From Spirosoma foliorum (GTDB lineage Bacteria; Bacteroidota; Bacteroidia; Cytophagales; Spirosomataceae): 64,000 bases of DNA. A program made the translations under genes and the position numbers. Positions 9,386-18,116 of the stretch are shown here, piece after piece. Every line of letters begins with the position of its first letter. The stretch's first letter is position 1. Below the pieces are notes generated by a model. It was not told where the DNA came from and made no database searches. It worked only from the letters and a program-made list of their open reading frames with translations. The DNA lies in NCBI RefSeq assembly GCF_014117325.1, contig NZ_CP059732.1:6027001-6091000 (forward strand), in the 5' to 3' direction.

Positions 9386-9907
9386 ATGAAAATATTCCGC
9401 CAACTAATAACCCTTAGTCTTCTGATAAACCTGACAAGCTGCATGACCGCGAACATCCAGTCGAATGTAAAAGCGGATGCAAAACCTGAGTTTCGGCGCA
9501 TTCTGATCGTATCAAGACTCTCTCAAACCCGGCCAACGTATTTGCCTACCTTTCAAACAGCCTTCCCGGCGGGGTATCAGGTTTGTACAGTATCAAATAG
9601 CCCTATTTCGTTCGACAGCCCCGAAGAAGCAATTGATAAACAACGACAAGCCTGTCAAAGCGAAGTTATGTTAAGTATTGACTTCAATCGAAACTACACA
9701 GCCGGTTCGGGCAGGTATATCACATCCTACAATGAGCTTTATCTGGAGATGATAAATCTGGCAACGGGCAAACCTTTCTGGAAAGCTATTATCACGACAG
9801 GCGGCAGCAACGAAGTGCCTCCCCACAATATCGTTTCCCAACTTATAAAAGACGGCATTATTGAAGGTTCAATGTCCACTCAGAGGTCCTATCAATCAAA
9901 TTATTAG
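9386..9907 (+). CDS. Hypothetical lipoprotein
   Basis: 173 residues. A short basic N-terminus and hydrophobic stretch end in a lipobox LTSC with the lipidated Cys at position 19, so it is probably an outer-membrane or periplasm-facing lipoprotein. The mature part begins with a beta/alpha pattern (RRILIVSRLSQT) and includes LYLEMINLATGKPFWKAIITTGG, but no named family was recognised. It is transcribed alone, with a strong terminator just after it. Codon use resembles the neighbours. Confidence 0.75.
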   Translation: MKIFRQLITLSLLINLTSCMTANIQSNVKADAKPEFRRILIVSRLSQTRPTYLPTFQTAFPAGYQVCTVSNSPISFDSPEEAIDKQRQACQSEVMLSIDFNRNYTAGSGRYITSYNELYLEMINLATGKPFWKAIITTGGSNEVPPHNIVSQLIKDGIIEGSMSTQRSYQSNY

Positions 9908-9922
9908 CAACACCGATTATTC

Positions 9923-9974
9923 CTAAACAGAACGAGGGGCCAAGCTTGCAAGCCTGGCCCCTCGTTCTGTTTAG
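9923..9974. terminator. Bidirectional terminator, 20-bp perfect stem
   Basis: Arms 9923-9942 and 9955-9974 are perfectly complementary (AACAGAACGAGGGGCC core). The 12-nt loop itself contains the palindrome GCTTGCAAGC. It lies between convergent genes and carries A and U runs at its edges. Confidence 0.9.
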
Positions 9975-9986
9975 AAAGATAAGTTA

Positions 9987-10622
9987 TTACCCTTTTATGC
10001 TACTCAAGTAAGTCTTGTTACCGTTCTTGTTGATGTAATATTTACCACCACGAGGACCGGTCATTACTTTCTCTCCGTTGGGGCCTTTTTTAGACGCATC
10101 AACAGGCGCTTTGTAGTCGGCAGGCGTTGCTTTTTCCTCTTTCACGGCAGGTGTTGAGGCTTTGGCGGTTTTGCTCATCTTGTCGTCTTTCAGCCCTGCG
10201 TTATCAGCGGCTTTATCGGCCTTAGCGGCTCCTTTATCAGCAGTTGCTGCGGCATCCTTCTTCGCGTCTTTAGCCGCTCTCACTTTTGCCATTTTTTCGT
10301 TCATGGCAGCCTGTTTGGCGGCATCGGTTGTTGCGTCGGCAGTTCCCTTCGCATCGGCTTTGGCTGCTTTGGCAGCATCTTTAGCTGCCTTTTTATCGGC
10401 TTTTGCCTGATCTTTCGCGGCTTTATCAGCGTCGCTCATGCCAGCTTTCGCGGCTTCTTTGGCTGCTTTTTTCTCTGCCTTAGCAGCATCCTTCGCCGAT
10501 TTGTCGGCATCACTCATTTCTTTTTTCGCTTTACTTTTGGAGGCTTTATCATCCTGAGATACACCATCAAAGGCAACCAGTAAACCAAGCGACAGGCATA
10601 GTATTGAAATAATCTTTTTCAT
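9987..10622 (-). CDS. Exported Ala/Lys-rich protein with PBCV-type basic adaptor domain
   Basis: 211 residues. A signal peptide (1-22, ending GVSQ) is followed by about 120 residues dominated by Ala, Lys and Asp. These are built from two clear copies of a unit of the form MSDADKxAKDxAKAxKKAAK (about 36-66 and 62-92) plus further degenerate copies, predicted as charged helix or coiled coil. The C-terminus (about 172-211) contains GPRGGKYYINKNGNKTYL, the signature of the PBCV-specific basic adaptor domain (PF08789). Such domains are fused to diverse enzymes in chloroviruses and also occur as short C-terminal modules in bacteria. The function is unknown; binding to polyanions is an inference from charge. 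Confidence 0.8.
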   Translation of the reverse strand: MKKIISILCLSLGLLVAFDGVSQDDKASKSKAKKEMSDADKSAKDAAKAEKKAAKEAAKAGMSDADKAAKDQAKADKKAAKDAAKAAKADAKGTADATTDAAKQAAMNEKMAKVRAAKDAKKDAAATADKGAAKADKAADNAGLKDDKMSKTAKASTPAVKEEKATPADYKAPVDASKKGPNGEKVMTGPRGGKYYINKNGNKTYLSSIKG

Positions 10623-10832
10623 GGCAATTGGATTGGGGTTTATGATAAACTTAAAACTTCAGCACTTAGGACGGAAAGATGGGTATAAAATCACGAATCT
10701 GTCACTAAAAATGACTTAATTTTTTCTTAAATTTGATAGAAAGATAGTAGTTTCTAACCGAGCAACGATGGTCATTTAGCTCTTCCCAGCTATGCCCATT
10801 TGTCCGGTACACAACCTACTCGGAAACACAAA

Positions 10833-12959
10833 ATGCTTAGTACAAACCCTCCCCTTACGTCGACCCCAACCGATTATCTTAAGCGCTATTATGGATATGA
10901 TAAATTCCGGCCTATGCAGGAAGCCATTATCCAATCCATTTTGAGTGGGCGAGATACCGTAGTTTTGATGCCAACAGGGGGAGGCAAATCGGTTTGCTTT
11001 CAGATTCCGGCACTTATGCTTCCGGGCCTGACGATCGTTGTTTCTCCCCTGATTGCCCTCATGAAAGATCAGGTAGGGGCTTTACACATGAACGGTATTC
11101 AGGCTGCTTATTACAACAGCACCCAGACCAGCCGGGAACAGCGCGAGATTGAAAACGACTGCATTAGTGGAAAACTCAAGCTACTTTACGTTTCGCCCGA
11201 GAAACTGCTCACCGAATCGTTTTTCAATTTCCTGCAACTCGTCAATCTTTCGTTATTCGCCATTGATGAAGCCCACTGTATTTCGTCCTGGGGGCACGAT
11301 TTCCGGCCAGAATACACGCAATTGCATGTTCTGAAAGAGCAATTTCCGGCAGTCCCAACGATTGCGCTCACGGCCACGGCCGATAAGTTGACCCGACAGG
11401 ATATTGCTACCCGGCTTGGCATGAACGACCCCGCCATATTTGTTGATTCATTCAACCGGAAGAACCTGAGTTTGCAGGTGTTGCCTGGTCAGAATCGCAT
11501 TCAGCAAATTGTTCGCCTGTTACAGCAGAAACCCAATACATCGGGTATTATTTATTGCCTGAGCCGGAAATCGACCGAATCGCTGGCGGCTAAACTACAG
11601 GAGAAAGGGTTTAACGCGGCTTTCTATCATGCCAAAATGGACCCCGATGATCGGGCCAAAACTCAGGAAGCTTTTCTCCGCGACGATGTCCGCATTATGT
11701 GCGCCACGATTGCCTTTGGTATGGGGATCGACAAATCGAATGTGCGCTGGGTAATTCATTATAACATGCCCAAAAACATCGAGAGCTTTTATCAGGAAAT
11801 CGGACGGGCAGGGCGCGACGGTGCTGCGGCCCAGACGGTTTTGTTTTATAGTTTCGCCGATGTAGCCACCTACAAAGAGATGCTGGCCGAAAACAACCCG
11901 GCTAACCTTGGCCTTCAGTTGGCCAAACTGGAGCGGATGCAACAATACGCCGATGCACACACCTGTCGTCGGCAGATTTTGCTTTCTTACTTTTCGGAAG
12001 ACTTTCCCGAACCCTGCGGAAACTGTGATGTTTGTCGAGATCCACGCGTGACCTTTGATGGTACGATTCTGGCTCAGAAAGCACTCTCGGCCATGATTCG
12101 TACAGGAGAGCGGGTTCCGATGAATTTGTTAATTGACATTTTACGCGGGTCGCGGAGCCAGCAAATAATCCAGGGTGGCTACGATCAGGTAAAAACCTAC
12201 GGTGCCGGAAAGGACCTCCGTTTTGAAGACTGGCGTAATTACATTCATCATCTCATAAACGTCGGTGTCATCGAAATCGCCTACGATCAACACTACGCGC
12301 TGCGCCGGGGTATCCTGGCCGATCAGGTATTGTATGGTGGCCGAAAGATCGATCTGGTACGTCCCGATGATGCGCCAAAACCAGTGGTCGAAAAAACGAA
12401 GACCAAATCAGAAACCCAACGCGACGATCTGTTCGAACGACTACGGGTATTGCGCAAGCAACTCGCCGACGAGCAGAACGTTCCTGCCTACGTTATTTTT
12501 ACGGATACCACTCTCGAAGACATGGCCCGTCAGCGGCCAACCACGCCCGATGCGCTACGGAATGTGAGCGGGGTTGGCGAGCGTAAACTTCAATTGTTCG
12601 GCAAACAATTTCTGGGCGAGATCCTCGACTATGTACGAAGTCGGGTGCAGGCGGGTGAAAAACCTAAAGGATCGACCCAATTAGTAACGCTCGATTTGTA
12701 TAATAATGGTTACACAATTGACGAGATTGCTGCCGAACGACAACTTACAACTGGCTCAGTAGCGAGCCATTTAGTGCAGCTTTCCAAGTCAGGCTACGAT
12801 ATTGATTTAGTCTCATTGATTGACCCTATTGACCGGCGCGAAATTGAAAAAGCCATTGCTGCCGTTGGCATTGAAGAAGGCCGTTTAAAGCCTGTTTACG
12901 ACTATTTAGGCGGTCGTTATGACTATGGCAAACTGACGCTTGTTATGGGTCTTCTATAA
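10833..12959 (+). CDS. recQ: ATP-dependent DNA helicase RecQ
   Basis: 708 residues from the ATG at 10833; an in-frame TTG at 10800 would add 11 residues. This is a 3'-5' superfamily 2 helicase of recombinational repair. Walker A GGGKS is near 49-53, the DEAH box IDEAHCISSWGHDFR near 144, motif III ALTATA, and motif VI QEIGRAGRDG. A RecQ-C-terminal zinc site (CRRQILLSYF...CGNCDVC) follows, then a winged helix and an HRDC domain near residues 510-590. The C-terminal ~100 residues are the helix-turn-helix-like extension (YNNGYTIDEIAAER) seen in long Bacteroidota RecQ proteins. A -7-like TAAATTTG lies at 10728, but without a matching -33 box. Confidence 0.96.
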   Translation: MLSTNPPLTSTPTDYLKRYYGYDKFRPMQEAIIQSILSGRDTVVLMPTGGGKSVCFQIPALMLPGLTIVVSPLIALMKDQVGALHMNGIQAAYYNSTQTSREQREIENDCISGKLKLLYVSPEKLLTESFFNFLQLVNLSLFAIDEAHCISSWGHDFRPEYTQLHVLKEQFPAVPTIALTATADKLTRQDIATRLGMNDPAIFVDSFNRKNLSLQVLPGQNRIQQIVRLLQQKPNTSGIIYCLSRKSTESLAAKLQEKGFNAAFYHAKMDPDDRAKTQEAFLRDDVRIMCATIAFGMGIDKSNVRWVIHYNMPKNIESFYQEIGRAGRDGAAAQTVLFYSFADVATYKEMLAENNPANLGLQLAKLERMQQYADAHTCRRQILLSYFSEDFPEPCGNCDVCRDPRVTFDGTILAQKALSAMIRTGERVPMNLLIDILRGSRSQQIIQGGYDQVKTYGAGKDLRFEDWRNYIHHLINVGVIEIAYDQHYALRRGILADQVLYGGRKIDLVRPDDAPKPVVEKTKTKSETQRDDLFERLRVLRKQLADEQNVPAYVIFTDTTLEDMARQRPTTPDALRNVSGVGERKLQLFGKQFLGEILDYVRSRVQAGEKPKGSTQLVTLDLYNNGYTIDEIAAERQLTTGSVASHLVQLSKSGYDIDLVSLIDPIDRREIEKAIAAVGIEEGRLKPVYDYLGGRYDYGKLTLVMGLL

Positions 12960-13148
12960 AGATAAAATCCTTTTTTCTGCTGTCCCGTTGGATAATTCTT
13001 AGGCAGAATATTTGCTATATACCAGACAATCAGTTAAATTCGTTTTTAGGTAGAAAATGAACCCGTTACCAAAGGACGGGTTTTGTTGTCTATATGTATC
13101 ACAACAACTAATGTAATTTTGATAAAAGAAGTAAGTTTTTCACTGCTC

Positions 13149-14231
13149 ATGGCCGCCGTAAAAACGGGGCCGGGTGTCGTTAAAACGACCCACCCGATCT
13201 CCATTTTCACCACCGACACGAGCCGAATTCTTCCCTCAAACGGTCTCAACAATCCTGAATTATTAGTCGTCGATTCGACCAAACGCCTGTTCCCAATTTA
13301 CTTCTGTGGCGAAGAAGTACCGGTCAACGAACCTCGTGTATCGCGCCGTTGGGCACAAACCTTACGCACCTATGGTGCACAGGAAGAATTTCTTTTCGAT
13401 CTCCGTTCACGGGCATCGGAATTTTTCCCAATCATTGACCCGATCCTTCGGAAATACAAAATTCCCCGCGACTTCCGCTTCATGCCGTTGGCCGAAAGTG
13501 CGCTGGATAACCGGAGCGTATCCTATCGGGGAGCCGCCGGGTACTGGCAAATCATGCCAGGTACCGCTCGCGAACTGGGTCTGAAAGTCAATGGGAAAGT
13601 GGATGAACGCCTGAACCTGGAAAAGGCAACCATTGCTGTTTGTCGCCATTTGCACCAGCTTTATGGGGAACTAGGTTCCTGGACATTGGTAGCAGCTGCC
13701 TACAACGGAGGAATCACCCACGTGATGAATAAAATGCACCAGCAAAGCCAGACAAGTTATTACCGGCTTCGGTTGCATCGCGAAACGAGTCACTATCTGT
13801 TCCGAATTCTGGCGTTCAAAGAACTTCTTACCAACCCACGCCAGTACGCCTTGTTACTAAGTGGCTCAACCATGGCCGAGCTAACCAAGCCACTGCCTAG
13901 CTGGCATAAGCCGCTGGCGCTTCCAAAGAAAATTAAGGATGCGCCTACCATTGAACTGGTTGACGAAGATTTTACCGATCCTACCTGGGGACCACGCCCC
14001 AATACGGCACTAACCAAAGCGCCATCGGATACAGATCAATTTATTGCCAGTGCGACTTCTGCCGCAACTATACCCAATGCTCCGGATGCCGATTTGGAGA
14101 AACAAGGGCAGCATTTGCCCATCAAAAAGCTTATGATGGGACTCATGGTTCTTCGGTTCCGTCGGCCACGAATTTTACCCTCGAAAAAAGGAGAAGGAAT
14201 ACGCCCACTGCACTTCTGGGACTGGTTATAA
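13149..14231 (+). CDS. Lytic transglycosylase, first of three tandem paralogues
   Basis: 360 residues from the ATG at 13149. A TTG at 13119 would add MIKEVSFSLL and give a weak signal sequence; the ATG form has none, so the start is uncertain. A -7 box TAATTTTG at 13114-13121 would favour the ATG. The SLT domain has catalytic Glu116 in PLAESALDNRS, GYWQIMPGTA as motif II and AAAYNGG as motif III, so it should cleave peptidoglycan glycan strands to 1,6-anhydro products. Before the domain sits YFCGEEVPVNEPRVSRR, a Cys-containing motif shared by all three paralogues. It lacks the C-terminal domain of the next two and ends in a basic tail. Confidence 0.88.
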   Translation: MAAVKTGPGVVKTTHPISIFTTDTSRILPSNGLNNPELLVVDSTKRLFPIYFCGEEVPVNEPRVSRRWAQTLRTYGAQEEFLFDLRSRASEFFPIIDPILRKYKIPRDFRFMPLAESALDNRSVSYRGAAGYWQIMPGTARELGLKVNGKVDERLNLEKATIAVCRHLHQLYGELGSWTLVAAAYNGGITHVMNKMHQQSQTSYYRLRLHRETSHYLFRILAFKELLTNPRQYALLLSGSTMAELTKPLPSWHKPLALPKKIKDAPTIELVDEDFTDPTWGPRPNTALTKAPSDTDQFIASATSAATIPNAPDADLEKQGQHLPIKKLMMGLMVLRFRRPRILPSKKGEGIRPLHFWDWL

Positions 14232-14258
14232 GCTGTTCATTGAACGGAAACTAACGTT

Positions 14259-14296
14259 ATAAATAAAGCCGCCTGATACCAGGCGGCTTTATTTAT
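14259..14296 (+). terminator. Rho-independent terminator
   Basis: Perfect 17-bp stem ATAAATAAAGCCGCCTG / CAGGCGGCTTTATTTAT with a 4-nt loop, 28 nt after the first transglycosylase. The following ~100 bases to 14396 are AT-rich and hold the leader of the second paralogue. Confidence 0.9.
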
Positions 14297-14396
14297 AAGC
14301 CTACCTTTTAATAAATAAGCAAAAACTATAGTGTAACTATAGACTAATAATAGAGTCAAAAAGGCAATAACCCATAAAACTTGAACTTGCCTTAAA

Positions 14397-15635
14397 ATGA
14401 ACTTGTTAGCCTATCTTTCGCTAGCGACTGGTTTGGTTGTGACAAGTGTTTTTGCTCCTACTCGTTTGCTAAATGCGCCAGTAGACAGACCATCAGCACA
14501 TTCCCTCACATTCACACCAGCTATTGATCCAGGTCTAACGAGGATGCTCCCCCCCGTTTATTTCTGTGGAGAATCAGTGCCTCTACACGAAGAAGCTGTT
14601 GCGCGTCGATTAGTATCTGCCCTGGCACGAAATACGAACCAAAATCAGGCAATTTATCGCATTCGCAAGCGGGCCTCTGTGTTTTTCCCGATTATTGAAC
14701 CTATCCTATCCCGACACGGAATTCCGCTGGATTTCAAATATTTGCCTTTAGTTGAAAGTGCCTTGACCGGAATGGCCGTATCGCCTAAAGGAGCGGTGGG
14801 TTATTGGCAGTTTATGCCCGCTACAGCTCGTGAGTTGGGGTTAGCCGTTCATGCTGGCTACGATGAACGAACGAATTTGGTCAAATCAACCAATGCCGCC
14901 TGTCGGTATCTGCGGTATCTGTACACTCGATTAGGTTCCTGGACGCTGGCAGCTGCAGCTTATAATAATGGTATTGGGGCCTTATTGAGCAATATTCGCC
15001 GACAGCAGCAACGAGATTACTATTACCTGCGTTTGAATGCCGAAACGGGTAAATACCTATATCGGATTTTAGCGTTTAAAGAGCTGTTTTCCAATTACAA
15101 ATCGTACGATCACCTTATTCCAGAACGAATGATGGCTTACCTTAGCGAGCCACTCACGCCTGATTCTGAGCCGGATGAAGATGAAGTGTTGCTGCCAGAA
15201 GTAATTGTGAATGAAGCTACCCAAGTGGCCATTGACACGCCTGTTCAGGAAACAGCAAAACCACTGGCAGGACAAACAGCCGATATACCGCTTCCGAACG
15301 CAGCCGATGTTTTTCGGGGAGGCATCAAGGCCAAACTAGTGGAATCAGCCGGTGTGGCGCGTGGGCAGGTGTGGGTATTTCACTTGACTCGTGATGGCAT
15401 GGCCGATGGTAAACAAGTTGAAGAAGGAGATGTTTTATATGCTATTGTCGAAGATGTTGACCCCAAAACAGACAAGATTTACCTGCGGGCCGACCGACTT
15501 TATTCGGCAAATGAAAAACACACCTACATGATGAACTTATCCGCCATTGACGCATCGACAGGCCGTATTGGCATTAAACTACCAGACGTTGATCAGATAA
15601 AGGCGGGCTGGATTCTGACCTGGAAGACATTGTAA
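14397..15635 (+). CDS. Lytic transglycosylase, second tandem paralogue, with C-terminal beta domain
   Basis: 412 residues. An N-terminal signal segment (1-20) is followed by the shared motif YFCGESVPLHEEAVARR (about 55-71) and an SLT domain with catalytic Glu120 in PLVESALTG, GYWQFMPATA and AAAYNNGI. After an acidic linker (about 255-300, PDSEPDEDEV) comes a ~110-residue domain with VWVFHLTRDG, GDVLYAIVEDV and KIYLRADRLY. This recurs in the third paralogue and resembles the beta-rich C-terminal domain of conjugative-transposon TraM-like proteins, judged by pattern only. It acts in the periplasm on peptidoglycan. The neighbour arrangement suggests duplication in place. Confidence 0.9.
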   Translation: MNLLAYLSLATGLVVTSVFAPTRLLNAPVDRPSAHSLTFTPAIDPGLTRMLPPVYFCGESVPLHEEAVARRLVSALARNTNQNQAIYRIRKRASVFFPIIEPILSRHGIPLDFKYLPLVESALTGMAVSPKGAVGYWQFMPATARELGLAVHAGYDERTNLVKSTNAACRYLRYLYTRLGSWTLAAAAYNNGIGALLSNIRRQQQRDYYYLRLNAETGKYLYRILAFKELFSNYKSYDHLIPERMMAYLSEPLTPDSEPDEDEVLLPEVIVNEATQVAIDTPVQETAKPLAGQTADIPLPNAADVFRGGIKAKLVESAGVARGQVWVFHLTRDGMADGKQVEEGDVLYAIVEDVDPKTDKIYLRADRLYSANEKHTYMMNLSAIDASTGRIGIKLPDVDQIKAGWILTWKTL

Positions 15636-15647
15636 CGTCATAAGATG

Positions 15648-15669
15648 AGCAACTGAGCTTCAAGTTGCT
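15648..15669 (+). terminator. Weak hairpin between second and third transglycosylase genes
   Basis: 7-bp stem AGCAACT / AGTTGCT with an 8-nt loop, followed by ATAATT. It may only attenuate transcription into the third paralogue. Confidence 0.35.
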
Positions 15670-15736
15670 ATAATTCCTCCGAACTAAACCTTACGCCCAA
15701 TTCGTTGTCTATTGATCTGACCAACAGCACTTTATT

Positions 15737-16963
15737 TTGACAGTAGGTACTAGATATGTTATTCTATTGCTCCTGAGCATTTTATCGCTTGAGCAAATTG
15801 CCGTAGCGCAGAAGAAAACAACTTTAGCGAAAGCCAAAGGAAATAAAAAAGCTATTCGCCCACTGGAGCCACAACGGCTACATTTCTGTGGCGAAGTAGT
15901 TCCAACCGAACAGGGAGACGTATCAGCGAAGTTAGCGTTAGCACTCGCAGGCAGTTCGGGTTATATCCGGCATGTGAACGGGTTGAAGGCTCGTTCGGCA
16001 CCATTTTTTGCGATTATCGAACCCGTTCTGCAGAAATATAACGTTCCCAACGACTTCAAATACCTGCCGCTTATCGAGAGTGCCTGGCAGTCGAATGCCG
16101 TATCGTCGGCGGGTGCCATTGGGTATTGGCAATTCATGGATGACACAGCTCAGGACATGGGTCTTTCCATCGCAGCTGGTAACGACGAACGAACGGATTT
16201 GCTCAAATCGACAGAAGCCGCCTGCAAGTATTTGAAATTCCTGTACAAAAAACTGGGGTCCTGGACGCTTGTAGCGGCTGCTTACAATGGGGGCGTGGGT
16301 ATGGTACAGCGTAAAATCACGAAATCAGGCCACCGTGACTATTATTCGATGACCATGAATCCTGAAACAGGCTATTACCTCTACCGGATTCTGGCCATGA
16401 AGGAGCTATTTACAAACCCATTTTACGGCGTTGGTTCGGCCGGTACCATGCTGGCTTACTCGGGCAATTTGTATGAAAAGGAACGCGAACAGGCCCGGCG
16501 GATGGGTTGGCTTAAGGACGATGAACCTGAGCCAGAAGGTGTCCCCATTGAATCATTCCTGGATGCTGGCAGACCGACAAAAAATGAGGCAATGATTATG
16601 GACAGTTTGCTCACGGAATTGCTCAAGAGCAAGCCAGCCTCTAATCCTGTTTTTGTTGGTGATGTCGCTACGCGGCTGGTGCGGGCAGGGCTCCCCAGAG
16701 TAGGCCAAAGTTGGGCATTTACACTAACAGAAGACGTTCAGATTGGTGATGATGCCTTGAAAGCTGGAGACATGCTCTATGCCATTGTAGACGATATAGA
16801 TTCGCGAGGCAATCTATTCTTACGAGCAACTAAAGCTATTTCGACCCAGGAAAATACCAGTATTCCACTCACCTTACTGGCCATGAACCCGGCAACAGGC
16901 TTGGCAGGAGTACCTCGCCCCAAAGTGGTAAAGCCAGGCTGGGTTGTGCAGTGGAAGCTGTAA
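15737..16963 (+). CDS. Lytic transglycosylase, third tandem paralogue, with C-terminal beta domain
   Basis: 408 residues. No ATG is available in frame before the signal peptide, so TTG at 15737 is chosen; it gives a convincing signal sequence (VILLLLSILSLEQIAVAQ). The Cys motif HFCGEVVPTEQGDVSAK (about 49-65) is followed by an SLT domain with catalytic Glu114 in PLIESAWQSN, GYWQFMDDTA and AAAYNGGV. The MP of motif II is replaced by MD. The C-terminal ~100 residues (WAFTLTEDV, GDMLYAIVDDI, LFLRATKAI) match the C-terminal domain of the second paralogue. It ends in the large palindrome at 16970. Confidence 0.88.
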   Translation: MTVGTRYVILLLLSILSLEQIAVAQKKTTLAKAKGNKKAIRPLEPQRLHFCGEVVPTEQGDVSAKLALALAGSSGYIRHVNGLKARSAPFFAIIEPVLQKYNVPNDFKYLPLIESAWQSNAVSSAGAIGYWQFMDDTAQDMGLSIAAGNDERTDLLKSTEAACKYLKFLYKKLGSWTLVAAAYNGGVGMVQRKITKSGHRDYYSMTMNPETGYYLYRILAMKELFTNPFYGVGSAGTMLAYSGNLYEKEREQARRMGWLKDDEPEPEGVPIESFLDAGRPTKNEAMIMDSLLTELLKSKPASNPVFVGDVATRLVRAGLPRVGQSWAFTLTEDVQIGDDALKAGDMLYAIVDDIDSRGNLFLRATKAISTQENTSIPLTLLAMNPATGLAGVPRPKVVKPGWVVQWKL

Positions 16964-16969
16964 AATCAG

Positions 16970-17086
16970 AACCAGGATTTTTATGATTTTATTGACTGAC
17001 TATGATTTCTTTGCTTCGCTTTCTTTGGAAGCCGTATCATATCATTCAAATCATAGTCGGTCAGTAAAATCACAAAAATCCCGGTT
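16970..17086. repeat. Inverted repeat with 39-bp imperfect arms between convergent genes
   Basis: Left arm 16970-17008 and right arm 17048-17086 match at about 34 of 39 positions (core GATTTTATTGACTGACTATG). The mismatches are mostly transitions, compatible with G-U pairing. The loop of 39 nt is T-rich. The right arm reaches the stop codon of the DUF4249 gene, so the element serves as a shared terminator. Confidence 0.85.
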
Positions 17087-18114
17087 TACCAACCATCTGG
17101 CTCCAGAGTGGGTACATTACCGTAGGTAGCCCGGCAATCGCCATCGGGTAAAATCTGGCTACTGATAAAGCTGAGCACCGCTGGGTAAAAAACAGCGCTG
17201 GGAAAGCTCTGCTGCCGGTAGCGTTTTCTCGTAACAGATGTTACGGCGAAATAGCCTCTGGCTAAATCAGTCGGATCACTGGCATTGACCAGATTTCCCG
17301 TTACAGGTGCGGGGAGCGGATCAAAAATACTACCGGTTCGGGCATTTTGCTGTTGGTAAAGTTTCCAGAACTGATAATTAGACTGGGTAATCGAATATTG
17401 TTGTACTTCAATCAATTGCGGCCCGACCGCATAAATAGGCAATTGTAAGACGAATTTACCTCGAAGCGGGTTTCCATTAATAGCCTCATCGCTATACACA
17501 TTGACAACATCGTTCGATACGGGTGTCCAGCAACGAGTGAAACATTTATTAGGGCTACCCAAGCTACAGGGTACGCCTAATGACATACGATTGGTATACC
17601 CGTAAGCAGTCCAACGATAATAGTTTTGTTCACTGGCAGGGTCGGTCGTATTGACCGCATACGCTATCGCATAGGGTGCTAGACCAATTGTTTTAACTAA
17701 GGATGATGAAATACTGTCAATTACAGGCACAGCAGGCATTCGTTCCGCTTTTGTAACATAGCGTTTACCATCGGTCAGTACTACACTCAGGCTGTAAGCT
17801 CGGCCCACCTGCCCTCTAAACGTTGAATCGGCGGTTTGATATAAGCCCAATCCTGTAGATATCAAACGCGTTGAGCGGCCCTGATCATCGGCCATGGTAA
17901 CCTGAGCTTCTTTTACGTATTGGTCACTTACATTCTGTCCACTTCCGCCATAATTACCCGTATAGGTAAGCCGGACAGTATACGGAGGGGCCTCGTTCGT
18001 AATCTGGCCCTCTACCACCAAACGGGGAGCTTCGGTACGAATAGGTAAGCTTACCTGGTCGATACAGGCGGCTACTAAAACACTGATAAGAATTATAACG
18101 AAGAGCCGGTACAT
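17086..18114 (-). CDS. DUF4249 family outer-membrane lipoprotein
   Basis: 342 residues. Its lipoprotein signal ends VLVAAC with the lipidated Cys at position 17. The mature N-terminus (RLVVEGQITNEAPPYTVRLTY) and a beta-rich body are typical of DUF4249 proteins, which are encoded beside TonB-dependent receptors in Bacteroidota. The gene starts 2 nt after the receptor stop codon, so the two are surely co-transcribed. The role is inferred as an accessory surface component of the receptor; the ligand is unknown. A four-Cys segment (CSLGSPNKCFTRCWTP, about 180-195) may form disulfides. Confidence 0.88.
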   Translation of the reverse strand: MYRLFVIILISVLVAACIDQVSLPIRTEAPRLVVEGQITNEAPPYTVRLTYTGNYGGSGQNVSDQYVKEAQVTMADDQGRSTRLISTGLGLYQTADSTFRGQVGRAYSLSVVLTDGKRYVTKAERMPAVPVIDSISSSLVKTIGLAPYAIAYAVNTTDPASEQNYYRWTAYGYTNRMSLGVPCSLGSPNKCFTRCWTPVSNDVVNVYSDEAINGNPLRGKFVLQLPIYAVGPQLIEVQQYSITQSNYQFWKLYQQQNARTGSIFDPLPAPVTGNLVNASDPTDLARGYFAVTSVTRKRYRQQSFPSAVFYPAVLSFISSQILPDGDCRATYGNVPTLEPDGW

Positions 18115-18116
18115 AA

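Noticed and set aside
10162..10410. 82-codon Ala/Ser-rich frame on the plus strand
   Set aside because: It is the antisense shadow of the Ala/Lys repeats of the exported protein at 9987-10622.
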